Origin: Lysobacteraceae bacterium PS02065
GTDB lineage: Bacteria > Pseudomonadota > Gammaproteobacteria > Xanthomonadales > Rhodanobacteraceae
Assembly (NCBI GenBank): GCA_029959555.1
Contig: JASCPI010000048.1
Coordinates: forward strand, 1 to 38,317
Length of the DNA: 38,317 bases
Direction of reading: 5' to 3'
The notes beneath the pieces are model-generated. The model was not told the origin of the DNA, did not search any database, and saw only the letters and a list, made by a program, of their open reading frames with translations. The first letter of the stretch is position 1. Each line of letters starts with the position of its first letter. The position numbers were made by a program, and so were the translations under genes. Below, in pieces: positions 6,021 to 15,102 of the stretch.

Positions 6021-7775
6021 TTACTGCGGACGGCGCGGGCCATTGCCGCCACCACCGCCGCGGCGGTTGCCGCCACCGCTGCCGGAAGGACCACGATTGC
6101 CGCCGCCCGGGCGTCCGCTGCCGGCAGGACCTCGGTTGCCGCCACCCGGGCGGCCACCGCCGCCCGGTCCACGGCCGCCACCGCCCGCGGAAGGGCCACG
6201 ATTGCCGTCGGGACGACCACCGCCGCCGCCCGGACCGCGACGCGGTGCATTGCCCGGCGCTGCGCTGCCGCGGTTGCCCCAGGTGTTGCCGCGATTGCCG
6301 TCCTCGCGCGGGGCGCGGTTGCCGATCGAGTCATCGTTCGAACGCGGGCCACGCGGGCCGCGGTTGCCGCGCGCATCGTCGCCGAACGGTGCACGGTTGC
6401 CGTGCGCGTCGCCGTAGGTGCCGCGGTTGCCATGGGCGTCGCCATAGTTGCCGCGATTGCCGTTGCCGCCACCACCACCGCGCGGTCCGCGATTGCCCTG
6501 CGGGGCATCGCCGCCACGACCCTGGTAGCCGCGTGGCGCGACGTTGCCGTTGACGTCACCACCTTGCTGCGACGACGACGGTGCACGGTTGGGACCGCGG
6601 CCCGGCACATCCGGACGCGGACCGCGTGCCGGCTTGCCGCGGCGGTCGCCGGGCAGCTTGGCATCGGGGAACCAGCTGCGCAGCACGGCCGGGTTGAGGC
6701 CCGGATCGACGTACTTGGAACCCTCGCCCTGGCCAGCGGCCGGACGCGGACGGCTCGGACGCGGGCCACCGCCGCCGCGCGCACGCTTGCCCTTGTTGCC
6801 CGAGGGCGCACGCCAGCCGTCGTCGCGGATGCGGTCGAACGCGGCGAACTCGCGCGCTTCGTCGTTGCGTGCACCGCTCCAGCCGGCCTGGGCCTTCGGA
6901 TCGGGACGGAATTCGGTCGTCGCGGCACGGCGCTGGCCGATCACCGGTGCGAGCGTGAGGCGCGGCTCGGGCTCGCCGGCACCGCAGATCTCGCGCAGCG
7001 CCTTGACCTGGTCGGCCTCGAGTTCGACGCTGTGTTCACGCTTGAGCAGGCGCGGCAGCTCGACGTTCGCGTAGCGCACGCGCTTGAGGCGGCTGACCAT
7101 GAGGCCGACGGCCTCCCACATGCGGCGCACCTCGCGGTTGCGGCCTTCGCGGATCACGACGCGGAACCACGAATGGCTGCCGCCACGGCTGATCACGCCG
7201 ATGTCGTCGAAATGCGCGGGACCGTCCTCGAGCTCGACGCCGCTGCGCAGGCGCTCGATCACCTCGTCGGGCACCTCGCCGTGCACGCGGCAGATGTACT
7301 CGCGCTCGAGCTCCGAACGCGGATGCATGAGCGCGTTGGCGAGATCGCCGTCGGTGGTCAGCAGCAGCAGGCCGGTCGTGTTGATGTCGAGGCGGCCGAC
7401 GGCGATCCAGCGCGCACCCTTGAGGCGCGGCAGCTGCTCGAACACGGTCGGGCGGCCTTCGGGATCCTCGCGTGTGGTGACCACGCCCTCGGGCTTGTTG
7501 TAGGCGAGCACCTGGGCGTGCTCGGCATTGTCGCTGATGACGACGAAGCGCTTGCCGTCGAGCTCGACGCGGTCACCCGGGCGAACGCTCGAGCCGACCG
7601 GAGCGGCCGCGCCGTTGACCTGGATCTCGCCGGCCTCGATGCGGTTCTCGAGCATGCGCCGCGAGCCGAGCCCCGCCGTCGCGAGCACCTTGTGCAGGCG
7701 TTCCTCGATCGTGCCGGCGGTCTCCTCGGACACCGAGCGCTTGAGGGAAAGTACATTGCGTACGGGGGAAGTCAT
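6021..7775 (-). CDS. rluB: 23S rRNA pseudouridine synthase RluB with long Gly/Arg/Asn-rich tail
   Basis: RluB isomerises a uridine in helix 89/90 of 23S rRNA to pseudouridine. Residues 24-75 form an S4 RNA-binding domain (RLHKVLATAGLGSRRMLENR). The RsuA-type catalytic domain holds GRLDINTTGLLLLTTDGDLA with catalytic Asp130, and GRNREVRRMWEAVGL follows near 211. The core ends near residue 285. A tail of about 295 residues follows, turning into GNRG/RGG/GGG repeats after residue ~400. E. coli RluB is about 290 residues, so this tail doubles the protein. The ATG at 7775 overlaps the scpB stop by 4 bases, so translation is coupled. It is the last gene of the scpA-scpB-rluB unit. Confidence 0.93.
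   Translation of the reverse strand: MTSPVRNVLSLKRSVSEETAGTIEERLHKVLATAGLGSRRMLENRIEAGEIQVNGAAAPVGSSVRPGDRVELDGKRFVVISDNAEHAQVLAYNKPEGVVTTREDPEGRPTVFEQLPRLKGARWIAVGRLDINTTGLLLLTTDGDLANALMHPRSELEREYICRVHGEVPDEVIERLRSGVELEDGPAHFDDIGVISRGGSHSWFRVVIREGRNREVRRMWEAVGLMVSRLKRVRYANVELPRLLKREHSVELEADQVKALREICGAGEPEPRLTLAPVIGQRRAATTEFRPDPKAQAGWSGARNDEAREFAAFDRIRDDGWRAPSGNKGKRARGGGGPRPSRPRPAAGQGEGSKYVDPGLNPAVLRSWFPDAKLPGDRRGKPARGPRPDVPGRGPNRAPSSSQQGGDVNGNVAPRGYQGRGGDAPQGNRGPRGGGGGNGNRGNYGDAHGNRGTYGDAHGNRAPFGDDARGNRGPRGPRSNDDSIGNRAPREDGNRGNTWGNRGSAAPGNAPRRGPGGGGGRPDGNRGPSAGGGGRGPGGGGRPGGGNRGPAGSGRPGGGNRGPSGSGGGNRRGGGGGNGPRRPQ
6024..6560 (-). repeat. rluB: GNRG/RGG-coding low-complexity repeat in the rluB tail
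   Basis: The stretch encodes many spaced GNRG or GNR(A/R) units among poly-Gly, including two adjacent GDAHGNR units near 6395-6450. At DNA level it is a degenerate purine/pyrimidine-biased repeat that stays in frame throughout, with no stop. Confidence 0.75.
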
Positions 7776-8731
7776 GCGTCGTGCTCCGTGGTGCCGCCAT
7801 CGCGCTTCGGCGAGGTCTTGGGGGTAGAAGTGTCGGCGTCGTCGCCGGAATCGGGTGTTTCGGGATCGTGGCCGTCGGCGTCGACATCGGTGTCGGGCGT
7901 CGCGGCGGTGTCGTCACGCGTGGTGGACGTGTCGACATCGCCATCCGCCGACACCTCACGTGTCTCTTCGTCGTCAGAGGTGTCCTCGATCGCCGCATCG
8001 GTCGTGCCGGCAGCGGCATCCGTGTCGTCAGCCGCACCGTCCTGCACGTCGCCGAGTGCGGCCGCCGCGTCGGCGAGCGCCTGCACGTCGCCTTCGGGAA
8101 GGTCGCCTTCGCCGGTGGCTTCGTCGTCTGCGGCATCGGCAGCCGGCGCGGCGATGCGTGCGATCGGCGCGCCGTCGAGGGCAAGTTGCGGATCGAATTC
8201 CTCGATGTCGCGGATGTCGCTCAGCGCGGGCAGCTCGTCGAGCGACTTGAGGTTGAAGTAATCGAGGAAGCCGCGCGTCGTGCCGAGCAGTGCCGGCTTG
8301 CCGGGCATGTCGCGGTAACCGACCACGCGCACCCACTCGCGTTCCTCGAGCGTCTTGACGATGTTGGTCGACACCGCGACGCCGCGGATCTGCTCGATCT
8401 CGCCGCGCGTGATCGGCTGGCGGTAGGCGATCAGCGCGAGCGTCTCGAGCAGGGCGCGCGAGTAGCGGCTCGGGCGTTCGGTCCACAGGCGCGCGACCCA
8501 GCCGTGCACCTCGGCGCGGACCTGGTAGCGGAAGCCCGAAGCGACCTCGACGAGCTCGATGCCGCGCGTCTCGCAGTCGGCCTGCAGGTCGGCGAGGGCG
8601 TGGGCGATGTCGTCGTGCGAGGGCATTTCCTCGTCGCCGAACAGCGCGAGCAGTTGCGTGGGCGACAGCGGGTTGCTGGCCGCGAGCAGGGCGGCCTCGA
8701 TGATGCGCTTGAGCGAGTCGGGTTCGATCAT
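7772..8731 (-). CDS. scpB: Segregation and condensation protein B with acidic tail
   Basis: ScpB is the dimeric winged-helix kleisin partner that joins ScpA and SMC in the bacterial condensin. Residues 1-180 match the family: SLKRIIEAALLAASNPLS, then RYSRALLETLALIAYRQPITRG and the GLGTTRGFLDYF-like TTRGFLDYFNLKSLDELP. Residues 181-319 form an extra tail of about 139 residues dominated by Asp, Glu, Ala and Thr, with almost no Lys/Arg until the end. The ATG at 8731 overlaps the scpA stop by 4 bases (ATGA), and its own stop overlaps the rluB start in the same way. The smc gene is 2.8 kb away on the other strand. Confidence 0.93.
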   Translation of the reverse strand: MIEPDSLKRIIEAALLAASNPLSPTQLLALFGDEEMPSHDDIAHALADLQADCETRGIELVEVASGFRYQVRAEVHGWVARLWTERPSRYSRALLETLALIAYRQPITRGEIEQIRGVAVSTNIVKTLEEREWVRVVGYRDMPGKPALLGTTRGFLDYFNLKSLDELPALSDIRDIEEFDPQLALDGAPIARIAAPAADAADDEATGEGDLPEGDVQALADAAAALGDVQDGAADDTDAAAGTTDAAIEDTSDDEETREVSADGDVDTSTTRDDTAATPDTDVDADGHDPETPDSGDDADTSTPKTSPKRDGGTTEHDA

Positions 8732-9603
8732 GGGCTCGATTCGGATTCGCCGGCGGTCGCCAGCGACTTGACGTAGATCGGCGCGAAGGCTTCGCCCTGG
8801 CTGATCTCGATGAGCTGCTCCTTGGCGAGCTCGAGGATCGCGAGGAACGTCACGACGACGCCGCGACGACCTTCCTCGAGCACGAACAGCGTCTCGAAGC
8901 GGTGGAAACTGCCGTCGCCGAGGTCGCGCAGCACGTCGCTCATGCGGTTGCGCACCGACAGCGCCTCGCGCTGGATCTCGTGGTGGCCGGTGAGCTCGGC
9001 GCGCTTGATCACGTCCTTGAGCGCGAGCAGCAGTTCGCGCAGTTCGACCGGTGGCGGCAGGCGGATGATGTTGCGGTCCGGCACGAACGCCGCGACGACC
9101 ACGGTGTCGCGCTCGAGCCGGGGCAGGGCGTCGATGTCCTCGGCGGCCTTCTTGAAGCGCTCGTACTCCTGCAGGCGGCGCACGAGTTCGGCGCGCGGAT
9201 CCTCTTCGATGCCCTCCGCATCGGGCGGGCGCGGCAGCAGCAGACGCGACTTGATCTCGGCGAGGATCGCGGCCATGACGAGGTATTCGGCCGCCAGTTC
9301 GAAGCGCATCTCCTGCATCAGGTCGATGTAGTCGACGTACTGGCGCGTGATCTCGGCGACCGGGATGTCGAGGATGTCGAGGTTCTGGCGGCGGATCAGG
9401 TACAGCAGCAGGTCGAGCGGGCCTTCGAACGCATCGAGGATGACCTCGAGCGCATCGGGCGGTATGTAGAGGTCCTGCGGCATCTGCAGCACCGGCTCGC
9501 CGCGCACGATCGCGAGCGGCATCTCCTGCTGCTGCGGCACGCCGGCGAAGGCGTTGCCCGAGTCGCTGTCCTGGTTCTGGAGTTCGGCTTGGGGGTTGGT
9601 CAT
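8728..9603 (-). CDS. scpA: Segregation and condensation protein A (kleisin)
   Basis: ScpA is the kleisin subunit that bridges the two SMC heads. The 291-residue protein has the N-terminal SMC-neck binding helix region (FEGPLDLLLYLIRRQNLDILDIPVAEITRQ around residues 59-88), the RFELAAEYLVMAAILAEIKSR helix, and a C-terminal winged-helix (VVVTFLAILELAKEQLIEISQ). About 45 residues of Gln-rich, nonconserved sequence precede the domain. The ATG at 9603 is preceded only by a weak GGA-type SD. It is the first gene of scpA-scpB-rluB, with a 529-bp untranslated region upstream. Confidence 0.94.
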   Translation of the reverse strand: MTNPQAELQNQDSDSGNAFAGVPQQQEMPLAIVRGEPVLQMPQDLYIPPDALEVILDAFEGPLDLLLYLIRRQNLDILDIPVAEITRQYVDYIDLMQEMRFELAAEYLVMAAILAEIKSRLLLPRPPDAEGIEEDPRAELVRRLQEYERFKKAAEDIDALPRLERDTVVVAAFVPDRNIIRLPPPVELRELLLALKDVIKRAELTGHHEIQREALSVRNRMSDVLRDLGDGSFHRFETLFVLEEGRRGVVVTFLAILELAKEQLIEISQGEAFAPIYVKSLATAGESESSP

Positions 9604-10132
9604 GGTCCGATCCGGCCTGCCGGCGCCTCACGGCGCAACGCGTACCTGGATCCCGTGGCATTCATGTCGTGGCATCGGCCCGCGCGACGCAGCGCGGCGG
9701 ACCCGTGGGCGTGGCCGGCGATTTCGCGCCGTCACCATGCGACTGTCCTGTGGCACGGGCTGCGCAGGGCGCCCAACGCCATCGAGGGGTGTTACCGAAT
9801 CGTGTGCCTTGCCGGAATCGCCGGCGCCGTTCGCGGCCCATCGTCGGGAGTTCCCGGCCCGGCATCCGCCGGCGCGATGGGTGGTCGAACGGTTCTGCAA
9901 CGCCGCACCGATTGCCGTGGGGCACCCGGGAAACATCCAGCCCGGGATCACATCGATGCGCAGGATGAGCCGGGGAGGCGTGGTCCGGTACCCGCCGGAC
10001 CCTCGCGGGAGCGCTTCATGCCGCGCTCCCACCGGTTCGTGCGCTAGCGTAAGGCGTCGCGCCGGCCAAGTCCAGCACCTTCACCGTGCGGGCTTCGGCT
10101 AACATGACGATCCCCCCGTGGAAGCACCTCGC
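9604..10132. other. Intergenic region with no supported gene (529 bp)
   Basis: It lies between the divergent scpA and yciI genes. Open frames exist on both strands (for example 9628-10032 on the minus strand) but are Arg/Pro/Gly-rich and show no family features. TAACAT at 10100-10105 is a possible -10 for yciI. In related genomes I recall an inner membrane protein gene (ispZ/yciB) next to yciI; none is detectable here. Confidence 0.55.
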
Positions 10133-10432
10133 ATGTGGTACGTCATCACCGGCATCGACACGGCCGATTCCCTCGAGCGCCGGATGGCCGCACGCCCGGC
10201 CCATGTCGCGCGCCTCGAGCAGTTGCGCGACGCAGGCAGGCTGCTCCTCGCCGGTCCGTTCCCGGCGATCGACGCCGAGGACCCGGGTCCCGCGGGCTTC
10301 ACCGGCAGCCTCATCGTCGCCGAGTTCGGTGATCTGGCCACGGCGCAGGCCTGGGCCGACGCCGATCCTTATCTTGCATCCGGTGTGTATCGCGAGGTCA
10401 GCGTGCGGCCTTTCCGCAAGGTGCTGCCGTGA
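10133..10432 (+). CDS. yciI: YciI family protein
   Basis: A 99-residue ferredoxin-like (dimeric alpha/beta barrel) protein. It matches E. coli YciI closely, starting MWYVITGIDTADSLERRMAA and continuing RPAHVARLEQLRDAGRLLLA, GPFPAID and GFTGSLIVAEF, then AQAWADADPY and VSVRPFRKVLP. The conserved His/Asp pair (RPAH and DADPY) is intact. The biochemical role of YciI is not settled; the fold is shared with muconolactone isomerase-like enzymes. The start at 10133 gives the family N-terminus; an ATG 15 bases upstream would add five residues. Its TGA overlaps the GTG start of bolA, so the genes are coupled. Confidence 0.92.
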   Translation: MWYVITGIDTADSLERRMAARPAHVARLEQLRDAGRLLLAGPFPAIDAEDPGPAGFTGSLIVAEFGDLATAQAWADADPYLASGVYREVSVRPFRKVLP

Positions 10433-10701
10433 TCGATCGCGTCGCGGTGATCCGCGAACGCCTCGAAAAGACCTTCGCCCCGACGCACCTCGTCGTGCGC
10501 GACGACAGCCATCGTCATGCCGGCCATGCGGGCGCTCGCGATGGCCGCGGCCATTTCAGCGTCGAGCTCGCCAGCGAAGCGTTCCGCGGCCAGGCGCCGC
10601 TCGCGCGCCATCGCGCGGTCTACGCCGCGATGGGCGAACTCATGCAGACCGACATCCACGCGCTCGCGATCGACGCGCGTCTTCCGGAGGACACACGATG
10701 A
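10429..10701 (+). CDS. bolA: BolA family protein
   Basis: A 90-residue BolA protein with a GTG start that overlaps the yciI stop (GTGA). The class II KH-like fold is recognisable from LVVRDDSHRHAGHAGA, GHFSVELASEAFRG, ARHRAVYAAMGELM and the C-terminal DIHALAI. BolA proteins bind monothiol glutaredoxins through an Fe-S cluster held by conserved His and take part in iron regulation, stress response and cell-shape control. The conserved His in the SHRHAGH loop and in IHALAI are present. The stop overlaps the start of the PPIase lipoprotein gene by 4 bases. Confidence 0.93.
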   Translation: MIDRVAVIRERLEKTFAPTHLVVRDDSHRHAGHAGARDGRGHFSVELASEAFRGQAPLARHRAVYAAMGELMQTDIHALAIDARLPEDTR

Positions 10702-11549
10702 CCCAGCGGTACCCCGTGGCACTGCCCGTGATGCTCGTGCTCGCCCTCGCGGCGTGTTCGGGCGGCAAGGCTCCCGATGGACTCCCGGCCGGCTTGCCGG
10801 TCGCCGAGACCGTCAACGGGCAACCCGTGCCGCAGGTGCTGCTCGAGGCGCTGGCGCGCGGGCGCGAGCTCGATCTCTCCGTGCCCGAGCAGCGCGAGCG
10901 TGCGCTCAAGGAGTTGACCGACTACGTGCTGCTCGCGCAGGAAGCCGAGAAGCAGGGCTTCGCCAGGGACACGATGTTCGCCGCCGAAGTCGAGATCAGC
11001 CGCCTGCAAGGCGTCGCCAACGCGTCGATCGTGCGCATCCGCAACGAAGCCACGATCGACGACAGCGTGCTCAAGGGCGAGTACGACCAGCAGACCGCGC
11101 GAGCGGGTGGCGCGCGATACGACTTCACGCAACTGCTGTTCGACAAGGAAGAGACCGCGCTCGCGGTCGCCGACGAGGCGATCGCCAAGCCGTTCGCCGA
11201 GGTGTTCGACGCATGGCGTGGCAAGGCCGTGCAGGCCGGCGCGTATCCCGGCGTGCACCTCAACCAGATCCCGGAGCCTCTCGCGAAGGTTCTCGCCACG
11301 CTGAAGGCCGGCGAGACCTCGAAGGTGCCCGTACAGACGCCTTACGGCTGGCACGTCGTGCACGTGACCGCGACCACGCCGTTCACGCCGCCGAAGTTCG
11401 AGGACGTCAAGGACGGCATTCGTGCGACGCTCGTCGCGCAGCTGTCGGACCGCCGCCTCGAGAAGCTGCGCAGCGATGCGAAGATCGAGGTCGCCACGCC
11501 GACGACGACCGAACCCGCCCCTCCTGCGCCCGCCGATGCGGCGCGCTGA
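10698..11549 (+). CDS. Parvulin-like peptidyl-prolyl isomerase lipoprotein
   Basis: A 283-residue exported protein with a signal peptide ending in the lipobox LAAC, so Cys20 should be lipid-modified. A SurA/PrsA-like N-terminal helical chaperone region follows (TVNGQPVPQVLLEALARGR, ALKELTDYVLLAQEAEKQGF). A PpiC rotamase-type segment near 140-235 includes LATLKAGETSKVPVQTPYGWHVVHV, the parvulin C-terminal signature. The usual N-terminal parvulin motif with His (A-HIL) reads YDFTQLLF, so one catalytic His is replaced and activity is uncertain. It likely acts as a periplasmic chaperone for envelope proteins. The C-terminus is Pro/Ala/Thr-rich. The ATG overlaps the bolA stop, so it is the third gene of the yciI-bolA operon. 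Confidence 0.85.
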   Translation: MTQRYPVALPVMLVLALAACSGGKAPDGLPAGLPVAETVNGQPVPQVLLEALARGRELDLSVPEQRERALKELTDYVLLAQEAEKQGFARDTMFAAEVEISRLQGVANASIVRIRNEATIDDSVLKGEYDQQTARAGGARYDFTQLLFDKEETALAVADEAIAKPFAEVFDAWRGKAVQAGAYPGVHLNQIPEPLAKVLATLKAGETSKVPVQTPYGWHVVHVTATTPFTPPKFEDVKDGIRATLVAQLSDRRLEKLRSDAKIEVATPTTTEPAPPAPADAAR

Positions 11550-11579
11550 CACCACGACTGCACGGACGACGCGACACGC

Positions 11580-14500
11580 ATGCGACTGACCACGATCAAG
11601 CTGGCGGGCTTCAAGTCGTTCGTCGACCCGACCTCGTTGCACCTGCCGACCAACATGTCGGCGGTCGTCGGCCCTAACGGCTGCGGCAAGTCCAACATCA
11701 TTGACGCGATCCGCTGGGTCATGGGCGAGAGTGCGGCGAGCCGCCTGCGTGGTGATTCGCTGACCGACGTGATCTTCTCGGGATCGAGCTCGCGCAAGCC
11801 GGTCGGTCAGGCGATGGTCGAGCTCGTGTTCGACAACGCGGACGGCACGATCGTCGGCGAGTACGCGCACTTCAACGAGATCTCGGTCAAGCGCACGGTC
11901 AGCCGCGACGGCCAGTCGCAGTACTTCCTCAACGGCACGCGCTGCCGTCGCCGCGACATCACCGACATCTTCCTCGGCACCGGACTCGGCCCGCGCAGCT
12001 ACTCGATCATCGAGCAGGGCATGATCAGCCAGATCGTCGAATCGGATCCCGAGCAGCTGCGCGGGCATCTCGAGGAGGCGGCCGGCATCTCCAAGTACAA
12101 GGAGCGCCGCAAGGAGACCGAGAGCCGCATCAAGGCCACGCGCGAGAACCTCGATCGCGTGCGCGACGTGCGCGAGGAAGTCGACAAGCAGCTCGGGCAT
12201 CTCAACCGGCAGGCCAAGGCGGCCGAGCGCTGGCAGGAACTGCAGGCCCAGCACAAGCGCAAGGAGGCCGAGCTCAAGGCGGTCACGCTGCGCACGGCCA
12301 AGGCCGAACTCGAGGACCAGGCCGGTGCGCTTCGCCAGGCCGAGCTCGCGATCGAGCAGCAGCTCGCCGAGCAGCGCCAGCGCGAAGCCCTGATCGAGAC
12401 CAGCCGCGAGCGCCACGGCGCCGCGACCGAGCATCTCAACGCGGTGCAGGCGGACGTCTACAAGGTCGGTGCCGAGATCGCACGCGTCGAGCAGCAGATC
12501 CAGCACAGCCGCGTGCTCGGCGAACAGCTCGAGCGCGCGCGCGTCGAGACCGAACGTGCATGGACCGAGCTGTCCGACCACATCGGTGGCGACACTGCGC
12601 AGGCCGAGACGCTGCGCCTCGCGCTCGCCGATTCGGCGCCGCAGCACGAAGCGATGAACGAAGCCGTCGAAGGTGCCGCCGAGGTGCTGCGCGAGGCCGA
12701 AGCCGGCATCGCCGAGTGGCAGGAACAATGGGACACCTACGCGCGTTCGAGCTCCGAAGCCTCGCAGGCCGCCGAGATCGAACGCACGCGCCTGGACTAC
12801 CTCGACCGCCAGTGCGTCGAGGCCGATCGTCGTCGCGACGCGCTCGAGGCCGAGCGCAAGGCTGCCGATCTCGACGAACTCGGCCGCATCCTCGGCACGC
12901 TCGAGGACGACCACGCGAACCTGCGCGAGCAGGCCGAGACGCTCGGCGGCACGCTCGACGAACGCCGCGTCGATTTCGAGCGCATCGTCGAGTCCGAGCG
13001 CCAGCTGCAGGCCATGCTGAGTACCAAGCGCAGCGAGCTCGAGAAATCGCGCGGCCGCCTCGCCTCGCTCGAGGCGCTGCAGCACGCCGCGCTCGCCGAG
13101 GATGCCGGTGGTGCGTCGACCTGGCTCGCACGTCTCGGCCTGTCGAACGCGCGCCGCCTCGGCGAAGTGCTCGATGTCGATACCGGCTGGGAGCGCGCGG
13201 TCGAGACCGTGCTGCAGGGCTGGCTCGACGCCGTGCTCGTGGACGCGCCGGCCGAGCTCGCCGCCGAACTCGCCGCGCTCGCCGAAGCCGACCTCACGCT
13301 GCTTGCACAGGGCACCTCGTCGAACGGCGCGCCCGGCACGCTCGCCGCGCACGTGCGTGGACCGTCCGCCGTGCTCGCGCTGCTCGAGCGCGTGCGCACG
13401 GCGGCCACGCTCGACGACGCGCGCCACGGCACCGCCTCGCTCGCGCGTGGCGAGTCGCTGATCACGCCCGAAGGCGAATGGCTCGGCGCCGGCTTCGCAC
13501 GCGTCGCGCGTGCGCAGGGCTCGCAGGTCGGCGTGCTCGCGCGCGAGCGCGAGATCGTGTCGCTCGGCGAACGCATCGCCCAGCTCGAATCCGAACTCGA
13601 CGAACACGCCACCCAACTCGACGACTCGAAGCTCGCGCGCGTCGAGGCCGAGCGCCAGCGCGACGACGCGCAGCGCGAGGTCTACATGACCCAGCGTCGC
13701 CTCGCCGAGATCGCGGGCCAGTTGCAGAGCCAGCGTGGTCGCCTCGACGGCGCGCGTGAGCGCCTGCAGCGCGTCGACGGCGAACTCGGCGACCTGATCA
13801 CCAAGCTCGATGCCGATCGCGAACAGGCCCGCGAAGCGCGCGGTCGCCTCGATTCGGCCGTCGCACGCATGGGCGATCTCGAGCAGCAGCGCCAGCAGCT
13901 CGACGCCGAACGCCGGCGCAAGCTCGAGGCGCGCGAGGAAGCGCGCATGAACGCGCGCGAGGCCCGCGAGGCCTACCACCAGGCGGCGCTGTCGGTCGAA
14001 TCCAAGCGTGCCGCGCTGACCTCGCTCGAGCAGTCGCTGCAGCGCATGCAGGGCCAGCTCGTGCAGCTCGATTCGCGCCGCGCCGAGATCGCCGCGCAGA
14101 TGGAATCGAGCGGCGACCCGCTCGCCGATCTCGAGGCCGAGCGCCAGGTCTGCCTCGACCAGCGCCTGCTCGTCGACCGCCAGCTCGTCGAGGCGCGTCG
14201 CGCGCTCGAGGACTGCGACGGCGAACTGCGTCGACTCGACCACGAGCGCAACGCGATCGTCGACGGGCTCACCGAGCGCCGCCAGCGTCTGTCCGACCTG
14301 CGCCTCGGCGAACAGGAACACCGCCTGCGCGCGCAGGCCCTCACCGCGGCGATCGCCGAGGCAGGCTTCGAGATCGAATCGCTGTTTTCGGAACTCCCCG
14401 AAGACATCGATGCGAAGCGCTGGCAGGCCGACCTCGACGACATCGAGACCAAGATCCGCCGCCTCGAGCCCGTCAACCTCGCCGCGATCCAGGAGTACGA

Positions 14501-15080
14501 GGAGAAATCGCAGCGTGCGGTCTACCTCGACGCGCAGCTCACCGATCTCGGCACCGCGCTCGAGACGCTCGAGAACGCGATCCGCAAGATCGACCGCGAG
14601 ACGCGCCAGCGCTTCAAGGAGACCTTCGACCAGGTCAACTCGGGCTTCCAGGAACTGTTCCCGCGTCTGTTCGGCGGTGGCCAGGCCTACCTCGAACTGA
14701 CCGGCGAGGACCTGCTCTCGACCGGCGTCGCGATCATGGCGCGGCCGCCCGGCAAGCGCGTCACCTCGATCTCGCTGCTCTCGGGCGGCGAGAAGGCGAT
14801 GACCGCCGTCGCGCTCGTGTTCTCGATCTTCCGTCTCAATCCCGCGCCGTTCTGCCTGCTCGACGAGGTCGACGCGCCGCTCGACGAGGCCAACGTCGGC
14901 CGCTTCTCGTCGATGGTCAGGGAGATGAGCGAGCGCGTGCAGTTCATCTTCGTCACCCACAACAAGGTGACGATGGAAGCGGCCAGCCAGCTCTGCGGCG
15001 TGACCATGCGCGAACCGGGCGTGTCGCGCCTCGTGCAGGTCGATCTCGCCGAAGCCGCTAAACTCGCCGGCGCCGCGTGA
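11580..15080 (+). CDS. smc: Chromosome segregation protein SMC
   Basis: The 1166-residue ATPase of the SMC-ScpAB condensin, full length. Residues 31-39 hold the Walker A GPNGCGKSN, followed by two long coiled coils rich in Glu/Arg/Gln/Ala, with a globular hinge around 505-650 (ASTWLARLGLSNARRLGEVL). The C-terminal head has the ABC signature LLSGGEKAM at about 1066-1074 and Walker B FCLLDEVDAPLDEANV with Asp1095 and Glu1096. The ATG at 11580 lies 31 bp after the PPIase gene and gives the canonical N-terminus MRLTTIKLAGFKSFVDPT; no strong SD is visible. zipA follows 22 bp downstream, as in xanthomonads. The scpAB genes face away on the other strand. Confidence 0.96.
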   Translation: MRLTTIKLAGFKSFVDPTSLHLPTNMSAVVGPNGCGKSNIIDAIRWVMGESAASRLRGDSLTDVIFSGSSSRKPVGQAMVELVFDNADGTIVGEYAHFNEISVKRTVSRDGQSQYFLNGTRCRRRDITDIFLGTGLGPRSYSIIEQGMISQIVESDPEQLRGHLEEAAGISKYKERRKETESRIKATRENLDRVRDVREEVDKQLGHLNRQAKAAERWQELQAQHKRKEAELKAVTLRTAKAELEDQAGALRQAELAIEQQLAEQRQREALIETSRERHGAATEHLNAVQADVYKVGAEIARVEQQIQHSRVLGEQLERARVETERAWTELSDHIGGDTAQAETLRLALADSAPQHEAMNEAVEGAAEVLREAEAGIAEWQEQWDTYARSSSEASQAAEIERTRLDYLDRQCVEADRRRDALEAERKAADLDELGRILGTLEDDHANLREQAETLGGTLDERRVDFERIVESERQLQAMLSTKRSELEKSRGRLASLEALQHAALAEDAGGASTWLARLGLSNARRLGEVLDVDTGWERAVETVLQGWLDAVLVDAPAELAAELAALAEADLTLLAQGTSSNGAPGTLAAHVRGPSAVLALLERVRTAATLDDARHGTASLARGESLITPEGEWLGAGFARVARAQGSQVGVLAREREIVSLGERIAQLESELDEHATQLDDSKLARVEAERQRDDAQREVYMTQRRLAEIAGQLQSQRGRLDGARERLQRVDGELGDLITKLDADREQAREARGRLDSAVARMGDLEQQRQQLDAERRRKLEAREEARMNAREAREAYHQAALSVESKRAALTSLEQSLQRMQGQLVQLDSRRAEIAAQMESSGDPLADLEAERQVCLDQRLLVDRQLVEARRALEDCDGELRRLDHERNAIVDGLTERRQRLSDLRLGEQEHRLRAQALTAAIAEAGFEIESLFSELPEDIDAKRWQADLDDIETKIRRLEPVNLAAIQEYEEKSQRAVYLDAQLTDLGTALETLENAIRKIDRETRQRFKETFDQVNSGFQELFPRLFGGGQAYLELTGEDLLSTGVAIMARPPGKRVTSISLLSGGEKAMTAVALVFSIFRLNPAPFCLLDEVDAPLDEANVGRFSSMVREMSERVQFIFVTHNKVTMEAASQLCGVTMREPGVSRLVQVDLAEAAKLAGAA

Positions 15081-15102
15081 CCGCGGCCGGCAGGAGGACA
15101 CG

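Noticed and set aside
6402..8261. 619-codon plus-strand frame opposite rluB/scpB
   Set aside because: Mirror of the real genes with Val/Ala/Arg bias; rluB and scpB carry catalytic and family motifs.
9628..10032. 134-codon minus-strand frame upstream of scpA
   Set aside because: No SD, Arg/Pro/Gly-biased composition, no family features; treated as noncoding.
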